A DNA stretch of 11,115 nt from DATLZM01 sp035559315 (GCA_035559315.1 DATMBJ010000129.1:1-11115); one strand, 5' to 3'; positions 1 through 7,356 are shown, counted from the stretch's first letter. Notes: a model not told the origin generated them from the letters alone. Program-made: numbers and translations.

Positions 1-612
1 GGCTTCGACACCCCCGCCCGCACCCCCTACCAGACCCGGCTGGTGGAGGAGATCGTCCGCCGGGAGGGGTTCGGGGACGACCGGGTCCCCGACCTCCTGT
101 TCGTGAACTACAAGGCCATCGACACGATCGGCCACCGGTTCTCGGCCGACTCCCTCGAGATGCGGGACGCGGTGGCCTGGCAGGACGCCGACCTCCGGGA
201 GCTGGTCGGCTTCCTCGACCGGGAGGTGGGGGTGGGCGCGTGGGCCATGGCGCTCCTCGCCGACCACGGGACGAACCGGGACCCGGAGGTCTCGGGCGCG
301 TTCCAGATCGACATCCGGGCGCTCGAGCGGGAGGTCGAGGAGGCCTTCGACGACGGGGACGGGGTCCCCCTCGTCCAGGACGCCCGGCCCACGCAGATGT
401 GGCTGGACCCGGGCGAGCTCGCGGACGCCGGCGCCACGGCCGAGGACGTGGCGGCGTTCATCTGGTCCCTGACCAAGGCCGACGTCCCGGCCGGGGCCGA
501 GCGCCCGGTCCCGGCGGACCAGGCCGACGACCCGGTGTTCGCCGCGGCCTTCCCGTCGTCTATCCTGGCGGGGCTCCCCTGCCTCCCCGAGGTGGGTCGG
601 AGCACGTCCTGA
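1..612 (+). CDS. Alkaline-phosphatase-superfamily phosphoesterase, C-terminal part (5' end outside window)
   Basis: The open frame runs in from the window edge, so the N-terminus with the catalytic Thr/Ser is not visible. Two metal-site motifs of the type I phosphodiesterase/nucleotide pyrophosphatase fold can be read. One is Asp (codon at 121) with His four residues later (codon at 133), in the string IDTIGH. The other is Asp-His (codons 262 and 265) in LLADHG. In the family these hold the two active-site zinc or other metal ions, and the enzymes cleave phosphate mono- or diesters. No His follows the DHG motif, so the usual last metal ligand is not evident. The stop overlaps the Shine-Dalgarno region of the downstream fusion gene, implying one operon. 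Substrate is unknown; a lipid-linked or envelope phosphate ester is an inference from the neighbour. The superfamily call is firm, the exact family is not. Confidence 0.8.
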   Translation, partial: GFDTPARTPYQTRLVEEIVRREGFGDDRVPDLLFVNYKAIDTIGHRFSADSLEMRDAVAWQDADLRELVGFLDREVGVGAWAMALLADHGTNRDPEVSGAFQIDIRALEREVEEAFDDGDGVPLVQDARPTQMWLDPGELADAGATAEDVAAFIWSLTKADVPAGAERPVPADQADDPVFAAAFPSSILAGLPCLPEVGRSTS

Positions 613-628
613 CGGAGGAGGCGACGCC

Positions 629-3600
629 GTGGCGGTGACGACGGAGGCCCCGGCGGGGCAGGCGGTCGCGGCCGGGGGCCGGGGCCGGCTCGGCCACCCC
701 GCGGTCCTGCTCGCCGCGGTCGCCCTCCTGCTCGTGCTGTTCGGGTGGGGGTTCCTCCGCGACCCCACGATCACCGCCCCCACCCGCGACCCCGCCTGGT
801 ACACGTGGCGGGCCGGCGTGATCGCCGAGGCCGACCCCGCGGCCGTCCTGCGGGACTGGGGGCCGTTCTCGATGTTCTCCGGCGGCTACCGGGTGACGGT
901 GCCGCTCGCGGGCGCGCTCCTCGAGGCGGTGGCCGGGACCTCCCGGTACACGTTCAGCGCGCTGCTGATGGTCGGGCTGCCGGTCCTCGCCGGCCTCGCG
1001 ATGGCGGCCTTCGCCTGGAGGCACCGCCCCGACCCGCTCCTCTACCTGCTCACGCTGCTCGCCTCGGCGGGCCTCTTCCTCACCACGCCGTACGTCGGCT
1101 ACCTCGACAACATCGCCGTCCTCACGCTGCTCGCGCTCCTCCTCGCGTTCCTCGGGCCCGCGCGGACCTCGTGGGGGGCGCGCTCAGCGGTGTTCCTGTT
1201 CGGGTTCGTGGCGGCCTTCACCCACCCCACGACCTGCGTGATCTTCGGCCTGGTCCTGCTCTCGGCGTTCGGGCTCCGCGTGGCGACGAGCCGGCTCTCG
1301 CTGGCCCGGGCCCTCGAGGTCCACGGGCCCGCTACGGTGGCCACCGGCCTCGGGATGCTCTCCGGGCTCGCCCTCTGGGTGGTGGGCATCTGGGGCGTCG
1401 GCGGGCCCGCGCTCCTCAAGGACGCCGCGCTCCCGCCGCCCTACACGCGGGCGTTCTTCCTGGACCGGCTCTGGGAGTGGGTGGCGAGCCTGCGCCCGGC
1501 GGTGACGTTCCCCTTGATCGCGCTCGCGGTGGGAAGCGTGGTGTGGGAGGCCCGCCGGCGCCGGGAGCCCGCCGACACCTACGGGGTGGTCTCGGTCCTC
1601 TATCTGCTGCCGCTGGTCGGGGTCCTGGGGTGGCTCGCGGGGAAGGTCTACCCCTACTACCGGTTCATGAACGCGACGACCGCCCCGATGCTGCTGGCCG
1701 GGCTCGGCGCGTGGGTGGCGGTCCGGTGGCTGGTCGACGGCCCGTGGGCCTCGCGGGGGCGCCTGCGACGCGCCGCCGGCCGGGCGGGCGCGGCGTTCGT
1801 GGTGCTGGCGCTGGCCTGGGTGTTCGTCGCCGGGTGGCGCGGCTGGACCCGGCCGGGGAACCAGTGGGCCGACCAGGACACGCGGGTGGCGCTCGCCGCG
1901 GTGCGGGGGCTCGTGGAGGCGATGCCCGACGACCACCCGATCGTGTTCGTGAACGACTTCCGCGACGACATGGTGGCCTACGGGTGGTCGAAGACCTACC
2001 TGAACGTCGAGCGGACCGGCCTGCCGGGGGAGGCCATCCTCCGCTCGTTCGCCTACTTCGGCGACGTGGACGCGTTCCTCGCAGGGCGGCCGACCGTGAA
2101 GACCGACCCCACGTACGACCGGGTCTCGCGGGCGTTCTGGGAGGAGCTCCACCCCTCCGAGGGCACGGGGGGCTCGGCGGTGCCGGACGCCCAGCCCGGG
2201 GGGCTCGACGCGTTCGAGGCGCCGCCGGTGGTCGTCGTGATCCGCGGGTTCAACGAGGGGACCGAGAACGCGGAGCCCTTCGGGTCCGGCGCCCTCCCCG
2301 AGGGCTGGGAGCCGATCGCGGAGGACGTCGCGGTGGTGACGGGGCCGGGGCTCGCGGACCCGAGCCCGGAGGCGCTCGCCGCCGCCCGCGCGGCCGGGGA
2401 GCGCCAGGCCCGGGCGTTCGCGGAGCACCCGGGGCTCCTCGGCGACCCGCTCCACCTCCTCCGGGTCGTCGTCGGGCTCGCCGCGGTCCTGCTCCTGCCG
2501 GGGCTCCTCGCCGCGCGGTGGTTCGAGGTCCGGGACTTCCCGAGCCGGCTGGCCCTCGTCCCCGGGCTCTCGCTCGCGATGGTGCTGGTCGCGGCGATCT
2601 TCGTGGTGGCGGTGACCCGCTCGCCCTTCGGGCCGGCCCAGGCCTGGGCGTCGGTGGGCCTCGCGACGGCCGCGGGGGCCGGCCTCGAGGGGCTCGCGCG
2701 CCGCCGCGACGCGGGCCGGGGACGGGTGGGGCCCGCCCTCAACCGGTTCCTCACCGGCCTGTTCTCGGCCTTCTCGAACCGGGCCTTCGCGTTCCTCATG
2801 GGGACCCAGTTCCTCGCCGCGCTCGGCGACGGGATGGTCCAGGGCTCGCTCGCGAAGTCCATCGCGTTCCAGGGGCGGCCGGGGTTCGACCTCACGACCG
2901 CGCCCTCCACCCGCTACCTCCTCGCGCTGGTGCTGCTCCTCTACGTCCCGTACACGTTGGTCTCGCCCCTCGTGGGGGCCTTCATCGACCGCTACGACCG
3001 GCGACGGCTGCTCGTGGCCTCGAACCTGCTCCGGGCGGCGGCGGTGGCGGCGGTCGTGCTCGCGGGCCTCGACCGGGTCCCCGACGCCGCGATCGTCGCC
3101 GCGATCCTCCTCGCGCTGGCCTGCGGGCGGATCCTGCTCGCGGTGAAGTCGGCCGGGCTCCCGGCGGTGCTCTCGGGGCGCGACCTCCTCCAGGGGAACG
3201 GCCTGTCGCAGGCGGGGGGCGCGATCTTCCAGGTGGTGGGCGGGGGGATCGCGCTGGTCGGGGCCACGGTCCTCCCGGCCGGGGTGGTGGGCCTGGCCGG
3301 GGCGGCGGTGTACGGGGCGGCGGCCCTCGCCGCCCGCCGCGTCGAGCGGCTCTCGGTGGAGCGGCGCGAGGTCCGGTTCCTCGACGAGGTCCGGCGGGTG
3401 TTCCGCGACGTGGCCGAGGGGCTGCGGGAGATCGCCCGGCGCCCGGCGGCCGCCCTCGGGCTCTCCGCGTTCCAGGCCCTGCGGATGGAGGTCTTCGGCT
3501 TCGTGGCCCTGGTCTTCGCCCTCGAGGCCCGTCACCTCCTCGCTGGGAGCGGCGCGGACCGGCTGGCCGTCGCGATCGCGGGGGGGACCGGCGCCGTGGG

Positions 3601-4057
3601 CGCGGCGCTCGGGCTCGTGGCCGGGCAGCTCCTCAAGGATCGGGTGGCGCCGGTGCGGCTGCTCCTCGCCGCGATGACCGCGATCGGGGTGGGGGTGATC
3701 GCCTTCGGCGGGGTGCCGACGCTCCTGGGGTTCTCCGCGCTCACCTTCGTGGGCGCGCTCGGGTTCTTCCTGGGGAAGATCTCGGCCGACACGATCATGC
3801 AGCAGGCCCTCCCCGACCGGTTCCGGGGCCGGGGCTTCAGCCTCTTCGACATCGCCTACAACCTGGGGTGGATCGTCCCGGCCCTCGTGCTGTTCCTGGT
3901 GTGGCGGGAGGACCGGGTGCGTGAGATCCTGATCGCCTCGGGGGTCGTCTTCCTGGCGGCCACCGCGGCGGTGGCGGCCTGGGCCCGGCGGATCGCGCCC
4001 CACCTCGCGCCCACCGACGACCTGGCCGAGGCCGAGGTCGCCGAGGGCGTCCGCTGA
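629..4057 (+). CDS. Giant membrane fusion: GT-C-like multi-pass half, extracytoplasmic domain and MFS transporter
   Basis: The product has 1142 residues. GTG at 629 is chosen because GGAGGAG lies at 614-620, eight bases upstream. Residues about 24-405 contain roughly ten hydrophobic segments. The first outer loop carries RDPAWYTWRA (53-62), and YPYYRF lies at 341-346. Both resemble loop motifs of GT-C glycosyltransferases of the STT3/AglB type, which use polyprenyl-linked sugars. Residues about 407-608 are soluble. Two or three further membrane segments follow. From about residue 710 to 1125 a full MFS carrier is seen, with the loop 2-3 signature G783-x3-D787-R788-x2-R791-R792 and a later RGRGFSLFDIAYN string, closest in feel to EntS-like MFS_3 exporters. 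The GC pattern is uniform and no internal stop or frameshift is seen, so the fusion looks real. MFS assignment is secure; the GT-C-like assignment is a similarity of pattern only. Coupling of glycolipid handling to export is speculation. Confidence 0.85.
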   Translation: MAVTTEAPAGQAVAAGGRGRLGHPAVLLAAVALLLVLFGWGFLRDPTITAPTRDPAWYTWRAGVIAEADPAAVLRDWGPFSMFSGGYRVTVPLAGALLEAVAGTSRYTFSALLMVGLPVLAGLAMAAFAWRHRPDPLLYLLTLLASAGLFLTTPYVGYLDNIAVLTLLALLLAFLGPARTSWGARSAVFLFGFVAAFTHPTTCVIFGLVLLSAFGLRVATSRLSLARALEVHGPATVATGLGMLSGLALWVVGIWGVGGPALLKDAALPPPYTRAFFLDRLWEWVASLRPAVTFPLIALAVGSVVWEARRRREPADTYGVVSVLYLLPLVGVLGWLAGKVYPYYRFMNATTAPMLLAGLGAWVAVRWLVDGPWASRGRLRRAAGRAGAAFVVLALAWVFVAGWRGWTRPGNQWADQDTRVALAAVRGLVEAMPDDHPIVFVNDFRDDMVAYGWSKTYLNVERTGLPGEAILRSFAYFGDVDAFLAGRPTVKTDPTYDRVSRAFWEELHPSEGTGGSAVPDAQPGGLDAFEAPPVVVVIRGFNEGTENAEPFGSGALPEGWEPIAEDVAVVTGPGLADPSPEALAAARAAGERQARAFAEHPGLLGDPLHLLRVVVGLAAVLLLPGLLAARWFEVRDFPSRLALVPGLSLAMVLVAAIFVVAVTRSPFGPAQAWASVGLATAAGAGLEGLARRRDAGRGRVGPALNRFLTGLFSAFSNRAFAFLMGTQFLAALGDGMVQGSLAKSIAFQGRPGFDLTTAPSTRYLLALVLLLYVPYTLVSPLVGAFIDRYDRRRLLVASNLLRAAAVAAVVLAGLDRVPDAAIVAAILLALACGRILLAVKSAGLPAVLSGRDLLQGNGLSQAGGAIFQVVGGGIALVGATVLPAGVVGLAGAAVYGAAALAARRVERLSVERREVRFLDEVRRVFRDVAEGLREIARRPAAALGLSAFQALRMEVFGFVALVFALEARHLLAGSGADRLAVAIAGGTGAVGAALGLVAGQLLKDRVAPVRLLLAAMTAIGVGVIAFGGVPTLLGFSALTFVGALGFFLGKISADTIMQQALPDRFRGRGFSLFDIAYNLGWIVPALVLFLVWREDRVREILIASGVVFLAATAAVAAWARRIAPHLAPTDDLAEAEVAEGVR

Positions 4058-4070
4058 GTCAGCGGCCGCC
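4046..4070. terminator. Bidirectional terminator-like inverted repeat holding both stop codons
   Basis: GGCG (4046-4049) pairs with CGCC (4067-4070), and CCGC (4051-4054) pairs with GCGG (4062-4065), with one T/C mismatch between the two blocks. The loop is TGAGTCA (4055-4061), which contains the plus-strand stop TGA and, on the other strand, the minus-strand stop TGA. The structure is symmetrical, so either transcript could fold it. There is no U tract, as is common in high-GC bacteria. The termination function is inferred. Confidence 0.5.
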
Positions 4071-4340
4071 GATCTCCCGCTCGTAGTCCGGGAAGTAGCG
4101 CGCGATCACCGGGAGGTCGAACGAGCGGAGGATCGACTCCTTCGGCTCGCGGGCCAGGAGGAAGCGGAACGACGCCTCGACCAGCTCCTCGGGGCTCGCG
4201 AAGCGTCGCCCGAGCCGCTCGAGGTCGGCCAGGGAGAGCGTGACCTCGTGCACGGTCTCGCTGCCCGCGTCGCGGACCGTCACGCGGAACCGGAGGGGGT
4301 CGCCCTCGCCGGTCCGCTCGACCAGCACCTCCGCCGCCAT
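4059..4340 (-). CDS. Small conserved hypothetical protein (93 aa)
   Basis: This 93-residue soluble protein starts at ATG (complement of 4338-4340). The N-terminal half is rich in beta-strand pattern (FRVTVRD, VHEVTLSL). The C-terminal half looks helical (SPEELVEASFRFLLAREP) and ends in a tidy block, SFDLPVIARYFPDYE, whose style suggests a conserved family. I do not recognise a named domain, and no catalytic motif, membrane segment or signal peptide is visible. There is no Shine-Dalgarno sequence; instead a TACCTT -10 box ends seven bases before the ATG, so the mRNA is probably leaderless. The gene ends one base from the stop of the fusion gene and diverges from the hydrolase gene. The start is supported by the promoter geometry. 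Function is unknown. Confidence 0.75.
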   Translation of the reverse strand: MAAEVLVERTGEGDPLRFRVTVRDAGSETVHEVTLSLADLERLGRRFASPEELVEASFRFLLAREPKESILRSFDLPVIARYFPDYEREIGGR

Positions 4341-4346
4341 CGCGGG

Positions 4347-4353
4347 TAAGGTA
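4347..4353. promoter_or_regulatory. Symmetrical divergent -10 element (TAAGGTA)
   Basis: Read on the plus strand, TAAGGT (4347-4352) fits TAnnnT. Read on the minus strand, TACCTT (4353-4348) fits it equally well. The minus box lies seven bases before the ATG at 4340, giving a leaderless mRNA. The plus box would start transcription near 4359-4360, leaving a leader of about 17 bases that includes GGGAGGGAGGGA (4364-4375) ahead of GTG 4377. Divergent promoters sharing a TAnnnTA core are known in bacteria. No convincing -35 box is seen on either side. Confidence 0.5.
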
Positions 4354-4376
4354 CCCGCCGTGCGGGAGGGAGGGAC

Positions 4377-5162
4377 GTGGCCGAGCTCGTGACCGAGGAC
4401 GCGGTGCTCCACGTCGAGGTCGACGGGGAGGGCGAGCCGGTCACCGTCCTCGCCCACGGGCTCACCAACAACTGCCGGGAGCTCGCCGCCTTCACCCAGT
4501 TCGTCCCGGGGACCAAGGTCCGGTTCTGCTTCCGCGGCCACGGGCACTCGAGCGCCCCGGCCACCGGCTACCGCTTCGCCGACCTGGCCCGGGACGTGGA
4601 CGCCGTGGCCCGGGCCTACGGGGCGACCTGCGCCGTGGGGACGTCGATGGGGGCCGGCGCGATCTCGAACCTCCTCTGCCGGGAGCCCGACCGGTTCGAG
4701 CGGCTCGTGTTCCTGCTCCCGGCCGGGCTCGACGTGCCGTTCCAGCACAAGGACCGGTTCCTCGAGACCGCGGCGGCCATCGAGGGGAAGACGCCCGAGG
4801 AGCTCCTCCGGGCGATCGTCGAGGACCCGGCGAGGCTGGGCCGCTACCTCGAGACGCCCTGGCGGCGGGCCGTTGACGAGGCGCTCTGGGAGCACCTCCA
4901 CCCGGAGGGGCTCGCGCGGGCCATCCGCGAGGTGATCGAGGACTTCCCCGTCCCCGACCGCGAGCTGCTCCGCCGGGTCGAGGCGCCGACGCTCCTCGTC
5001 TGCGTGGAGGGGGACCCCATCCATCCCGCCGAGCTGGGCCGGATCCTCGCGGACCTGATGCCGAACGCCGAGCTCCTCCTGTTCCCCGACGAGGGCGCGC
5101 TCTTCGGGGCGATCCCGGAGCTCGTGGGGAAGGTCTCCGCGTTCCTCGCGGGGGCGGCGTGA
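4377..5162 (+). CDS. Alpha/beta hydrolase-fold protein, catalytic His not evident
   Basis: The product has 261 residues, normal for a single-domain alpha/beta hydrolase. GTG 4377 is preceded by GGAGG (4365-4369) at seven bases. Family marks in order are the oxyanion-loop H27-G28, the R53-G54-H55-G56-H57-S58 strand-turn typical of the fold, the nucleophile elbow G88-T-S90-M-G92, and the acid-position D213 in EGDPIHP. The final His, expected near residues 240-245, is absent; the region reads PDEGALFGAIPEL. The protein may therefore be a pseudoenzyme or use another residue. There is no signal peptide, so it is probably cytoplasmic. It is followed after 19 bases by an amidase gene, suggesting a hydrolytic pair on one transcript. 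Substrate is unknown. The fold is certain, the activity is not. Confidence 0.88.
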   Translation: MAELVTEDAVLHVEVDGEGEPVTVLAHGLTNNCRELAAFTQFVPGTKVRFCFRGHGHSSAPATGYRFADLARDVDAVARAYGATCAVGTSMGAGAISNLLCREPDRFERLVFLLPAGLDVPFQHKDRFLETAAAIEGKTPEELLRAIVEDPARLGRYLETPWRRAVDEALWEHLHPEGLARAIREVIEDFPVPDRELLRRVEAPTLLVCVEGDPIHPAELGRILADLMPNAELLLFPDEGALFGAIPELVGKVSAFLAGAA

Positions 5163-5181
5163 GCGAGGGAGGCCGGCGGCC

Positions 5182-6582
5182 GTGACGGAGGCGCTGCCTG
5201 GGACCGCCGCCGGGATGGCCCGGGCCGTGACCCGCCGGGAGGTCTCGCCGGTCGACCTCGTGGCCGCGGCGCTCGAGGGCCTCGAGCGGTGGGAGCCGGT
5301 CACGAACGCCTTCAGCGTCGTGGAGCCCGAGGACGCGCTGGACCTGGCCCGGGCCGCGGAGCGGGCGCTCGCCGACGGCGTGACCCCGGGCCCGCTCCAC
5401 GGCGTCCCGGTGGCGGTGAAGGACCTCTTCGACGTCCGCGGCTGGGAGACCACGGGCTGCTGCCGCGCGTACGAGGGGAACGTCGCCCGGGCCGACGCCG
5501 CCCTCGTCACCCGCCTCCGCTCGGCGGGGGCGATCGTGGTCGGGAAGACGAACCAGCACGAGCTGGCGTGCGGGGCGACGAACGTCGTCTCCGCGTGCGG
5601 CCCGACGCGGAACCCCTGGGACCCGGCGCGGATCACCGGCGGCTCGAGCGGGGGCTCCGGGGCGGCGGTCGCGACCGGGGTCGTCCCGGTCGCGCTCGGC
5701 ACCGACACCGGCGGCTCGATCCGGATCCCCTCCTCCTACTGCGGCTGCCTCGGGCTGAAGCCCACCACGGGCCGCCTGCCGACCGAGGGGATGATGCCGC
5801 TCGCCCCCTCCCTGGACTGCCCGGGGCCGATGACGGGGACCGTGGAGGACCTGGCGCTGGCCTGGGCGGTCCTCGCCGGCCGGGAGCAGCCGGCGCTCGA
5901 GCCGAAGGTCCCGGCCCGGGTCGGGCTGCTCGGCGGGTGGTTCGCCCGCGCCCGGGAGGACCAGCTCGCGGCGGTCCGGGCGGCGGCGGAGGCGTTCGCG
6001 GCGGCCGGCGCCGAGGTCGTGGAGGTCCCGGGCGAGGGGATCGAGGACGTGTTCGACGTCTGGCGGACGCTCGCCTGGGCCGAGTTCGCCGACGCCCATC
6101 GAGGCCTCCTCGAGCGGACCGAGCTGCTCGGGGAGCGGACCGCGATGGCGATCCGCTTCGGGGCGGACCGGACGCCCGAGCAGCGGGCGGCGGCGCGGGC
6201 CCGCGCGGCGGGGATCCGCGGCTGGTTCCTCGAGCGGCTCGGCGACGTCGACGTGCTGCTCACGCCGACCACGCCGACCCCGGCGCCCCCGGCCGAGGCG
6301 GACGAGGTGGAGGTCGCGCCGGGGGTCGGGGTCGACGTCCACCGGGGCGGGCCGGCCTGGTGCACGGAGCCCGTGAACCTCTCCGGGCTGCCCGCGCTCG
6401 CGATGCCCGCGGGCCGCTCCGCGGAGGGTCTCCCGCTCTCGGTCCAGCTCGTCGGGCCCGAGGACGGCGAGCCGCTCCTCCTCGCCTGGGCCCGGTTCCT
6501 CGAGGAGGCCGATCCCCGCTTCCGGGCCGCGCGGCCAGGGCCCCCACCCGGGGCGGGGGGGAGCGGCGGCCGAGGGGAGTGA
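5182..6582 (+). CDS. Amidase-signature family enzyme (GatA-like amidase)
   Basis: The product has 466 residues. The start is GTG 5182, with GGGAGG (5167-5172) nine bases upstream. The full Ser-cisSer-Lys catalytic set is present: K80 in VAVKDLFD, S155 in GGSSGGS, and nucleophile S179 in GTDTGGSIRIP. The 24-residue spacing between the two serines equals that of known amidases. Such enzymes hydrolyse carboxamides, and the same fold forms subunit A of the tRNA-dependent amidotransferase GatCAB. No gatB or gatC is adjacent and the upstream neighbour is a hydrolase, so a free-standing amidase is favoured over GatA. The last 15 residues are a Pro/Gly-rich tail (PGPPPGAGGSGGRGE) that looks non-catalytic. 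There is no signal peptide, so it is cytoplasmic. Substrate cannot be told. Confidence 0.93.
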   Translation: MTEALPGTAAGMARAVTRREVSPVDLVAAALEGLERWEPVTNAFSVVEPEDALDLARAAERALADGVTPGPLHGVPVAVKDLFDVRGWETTGCCRAYEGNVARADAALVTRLRSAGAIVVGKTNQHELACGATNVVSACGPTRNPWDPARITGGSSGGSGAAVATGVVPVALGTDTGGSIRIPSSYCGCLGLKPTTGRLPTEGMMPLAPSLDCPGPMTGTVEDLALAWAVLAGREQPALEPKVPARVGLLGGWFARAREDQLAAVRAAAEAFAAAGAEVVEVPGEGIEDVFDVWRTLAWAEFADAHRGLLERTELLGERTAMAIRFGADRTPEQRAAARARAAGIRGWFLERLGDVDVLLTPTTPTPAPPAEADEVEVAPGVGVDVHRGGPAWCTEPVNLSGLPALAMPAGRSAEGLPLSVQLVGPEDGEPLLLAWARFLEEADPRFRAARPGPPPGAGGSGGRGE

Positions 6583-6698
6583 CCCGATCCCGGCGACGAT
6601 CTCGGCCGCCGGCGGGACGTGTACCGCCGCGGGCCGTGAGGGCACGGGCGCTGGTCCCCTCCGGGCATGGGGGACGCCGGGCCGGCGTTGAACGAAGG

Positions 6699-7229
6699 GT
6701 GGACGAACTCGAGGAGTTCCGGCGGGAGAAGGACCGGTTCTTCCGGGAGGACCCGCGCTCCCCGCTCACACCGCAGCAACGAGCGGCCTTCACGGGCCTC
6801 GCCTACTACCCGGAGGACCCGTCGCTCCGGATCGAGGCCGTCCTCGACGCCGACGTCGACCGGGACGAGGAGGTCCGGATGGCAACCACCACCGGCGGCG
6901 AGCAGGTCTACCGACGGGCCGGGGTGGTCCGGTTCGAGGTTGAAGGGCGCCCGGCGAGCGTCACGCTCTTCGCCGCCGAGGGGATGCCCGACCTGTTCCT
7001 GCCGTTCCGCGATGCCACCTCGGGGAAGGAGACCTACGCCGCCGGCCGCTACCTCGAGGTGGACCCGCCGGGGCCCGACGGCCGGCTCGTGGTGGACTTC
7101 AACCTCGCCTACAACCCTTACTGCGCCTACAACGAGCACTGGAGCTGTCCACTGCCCCCTCGGGAGAACTGGCTCGACGTCCCGATCCGGGCCGGGGAGA
7201 GGGACTTCCCCGCCTCGAAGCTCCGTTGA
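6699..7229 (+). CDS. DUF1684 family protein
   Basis: The product has 176 residues, close to the normal size of this domain. It shows the typical layout: an N-terminal helix (EFRREKDRFF), SPLTPQQRAAFTGLAYYP, a beta-rich middle, and the hallmark C-terminal block. That block has GRYLEVD, DFNLAYNPYCAY (Y138-N-P-Y-C-A-Y144) and SCPLPPREN (C150 to N157). The biochemical role of DUF1684 is not established. GTG 6699 is chosen because family members begin at this helix, although no good Shine-Dalgarno precedes it; an in-frame GTG at 6636 is possible but adds non-conserved sequence. The 116-base gap from the amidase holds only a weak hairpin (GTCCCC 6654-6659 with GGGGAC 6670-6675). Family call is strong, the start less so. 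Confidence 0.85.
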   Translation: MDELEEFRREKDRFFREDPRSPLTPQQRAAFTGLAYYPEDPSLRIEAVLDADVDRDEEVRMATTTGGEQVYRRAGVVRFEVEGRPASVTLFAAEGMPDLFLPFRDATSGKETYAAGRYLEVDPPGPDGRLVVDFNLAYNPYCAYNEHWSCPLPPRENWLDVPIRAGERDFPASKLR

Positions 7230-7340
7230 GCACCCTCCGACGTCCCGGGGAGCCGGCGCCTCCGCCCCGGTCGAACGGACGGGGACGACCGTGGGTGGCG
7301 CACCGGTCCTCCGCCCTTGCCGCCCCTCATCCTTCCTCGG

Positions 7341-7356
7341 GGGCGCCGCGGCGCCC
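7341..7356. repeat. Perfect 16-base palindrome GGGCGCCGCGGCGCCC
   Basis: This is a perfect self-complementary 16-mer about 110 bases after the DUF1684 stop and just ahead of the larger terminator-like hairpin. It could be part of the terminator or simply a chance product of GC-only sequence. Made only of G and C, it is less surprising than the AT-containing palindromes downstream. Confidence 0.4.

Noticed and set aside
745..3924. 1059-codon plus-strand frame overlapping the fusion gene
   Set aside because: It encodes Arg/Gly/Pro/Ala-rich nonsense and has no fold marks. It is a frame shadow in very GC-rich DNA.
1184..4003. 939-codon minus-strand open frame opposite the fusion gene
   Set aside because: Its product is a run of Arg, Glu, Gly, His and Pro with no domain pattern. 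It is the expected antisense shadow of a G/C-biased gene; the plus-strand frame has clear membrane and MFS signatures.
5289..6698. Long upstream extension of the DUF1684 frame through the amidase gene
   Set aside because: The extension is Arg/Gly/Pro-rich with no similarity to DUF1684. Family members begin at the EFRREKDRFF helix, so the start was set at 6699.
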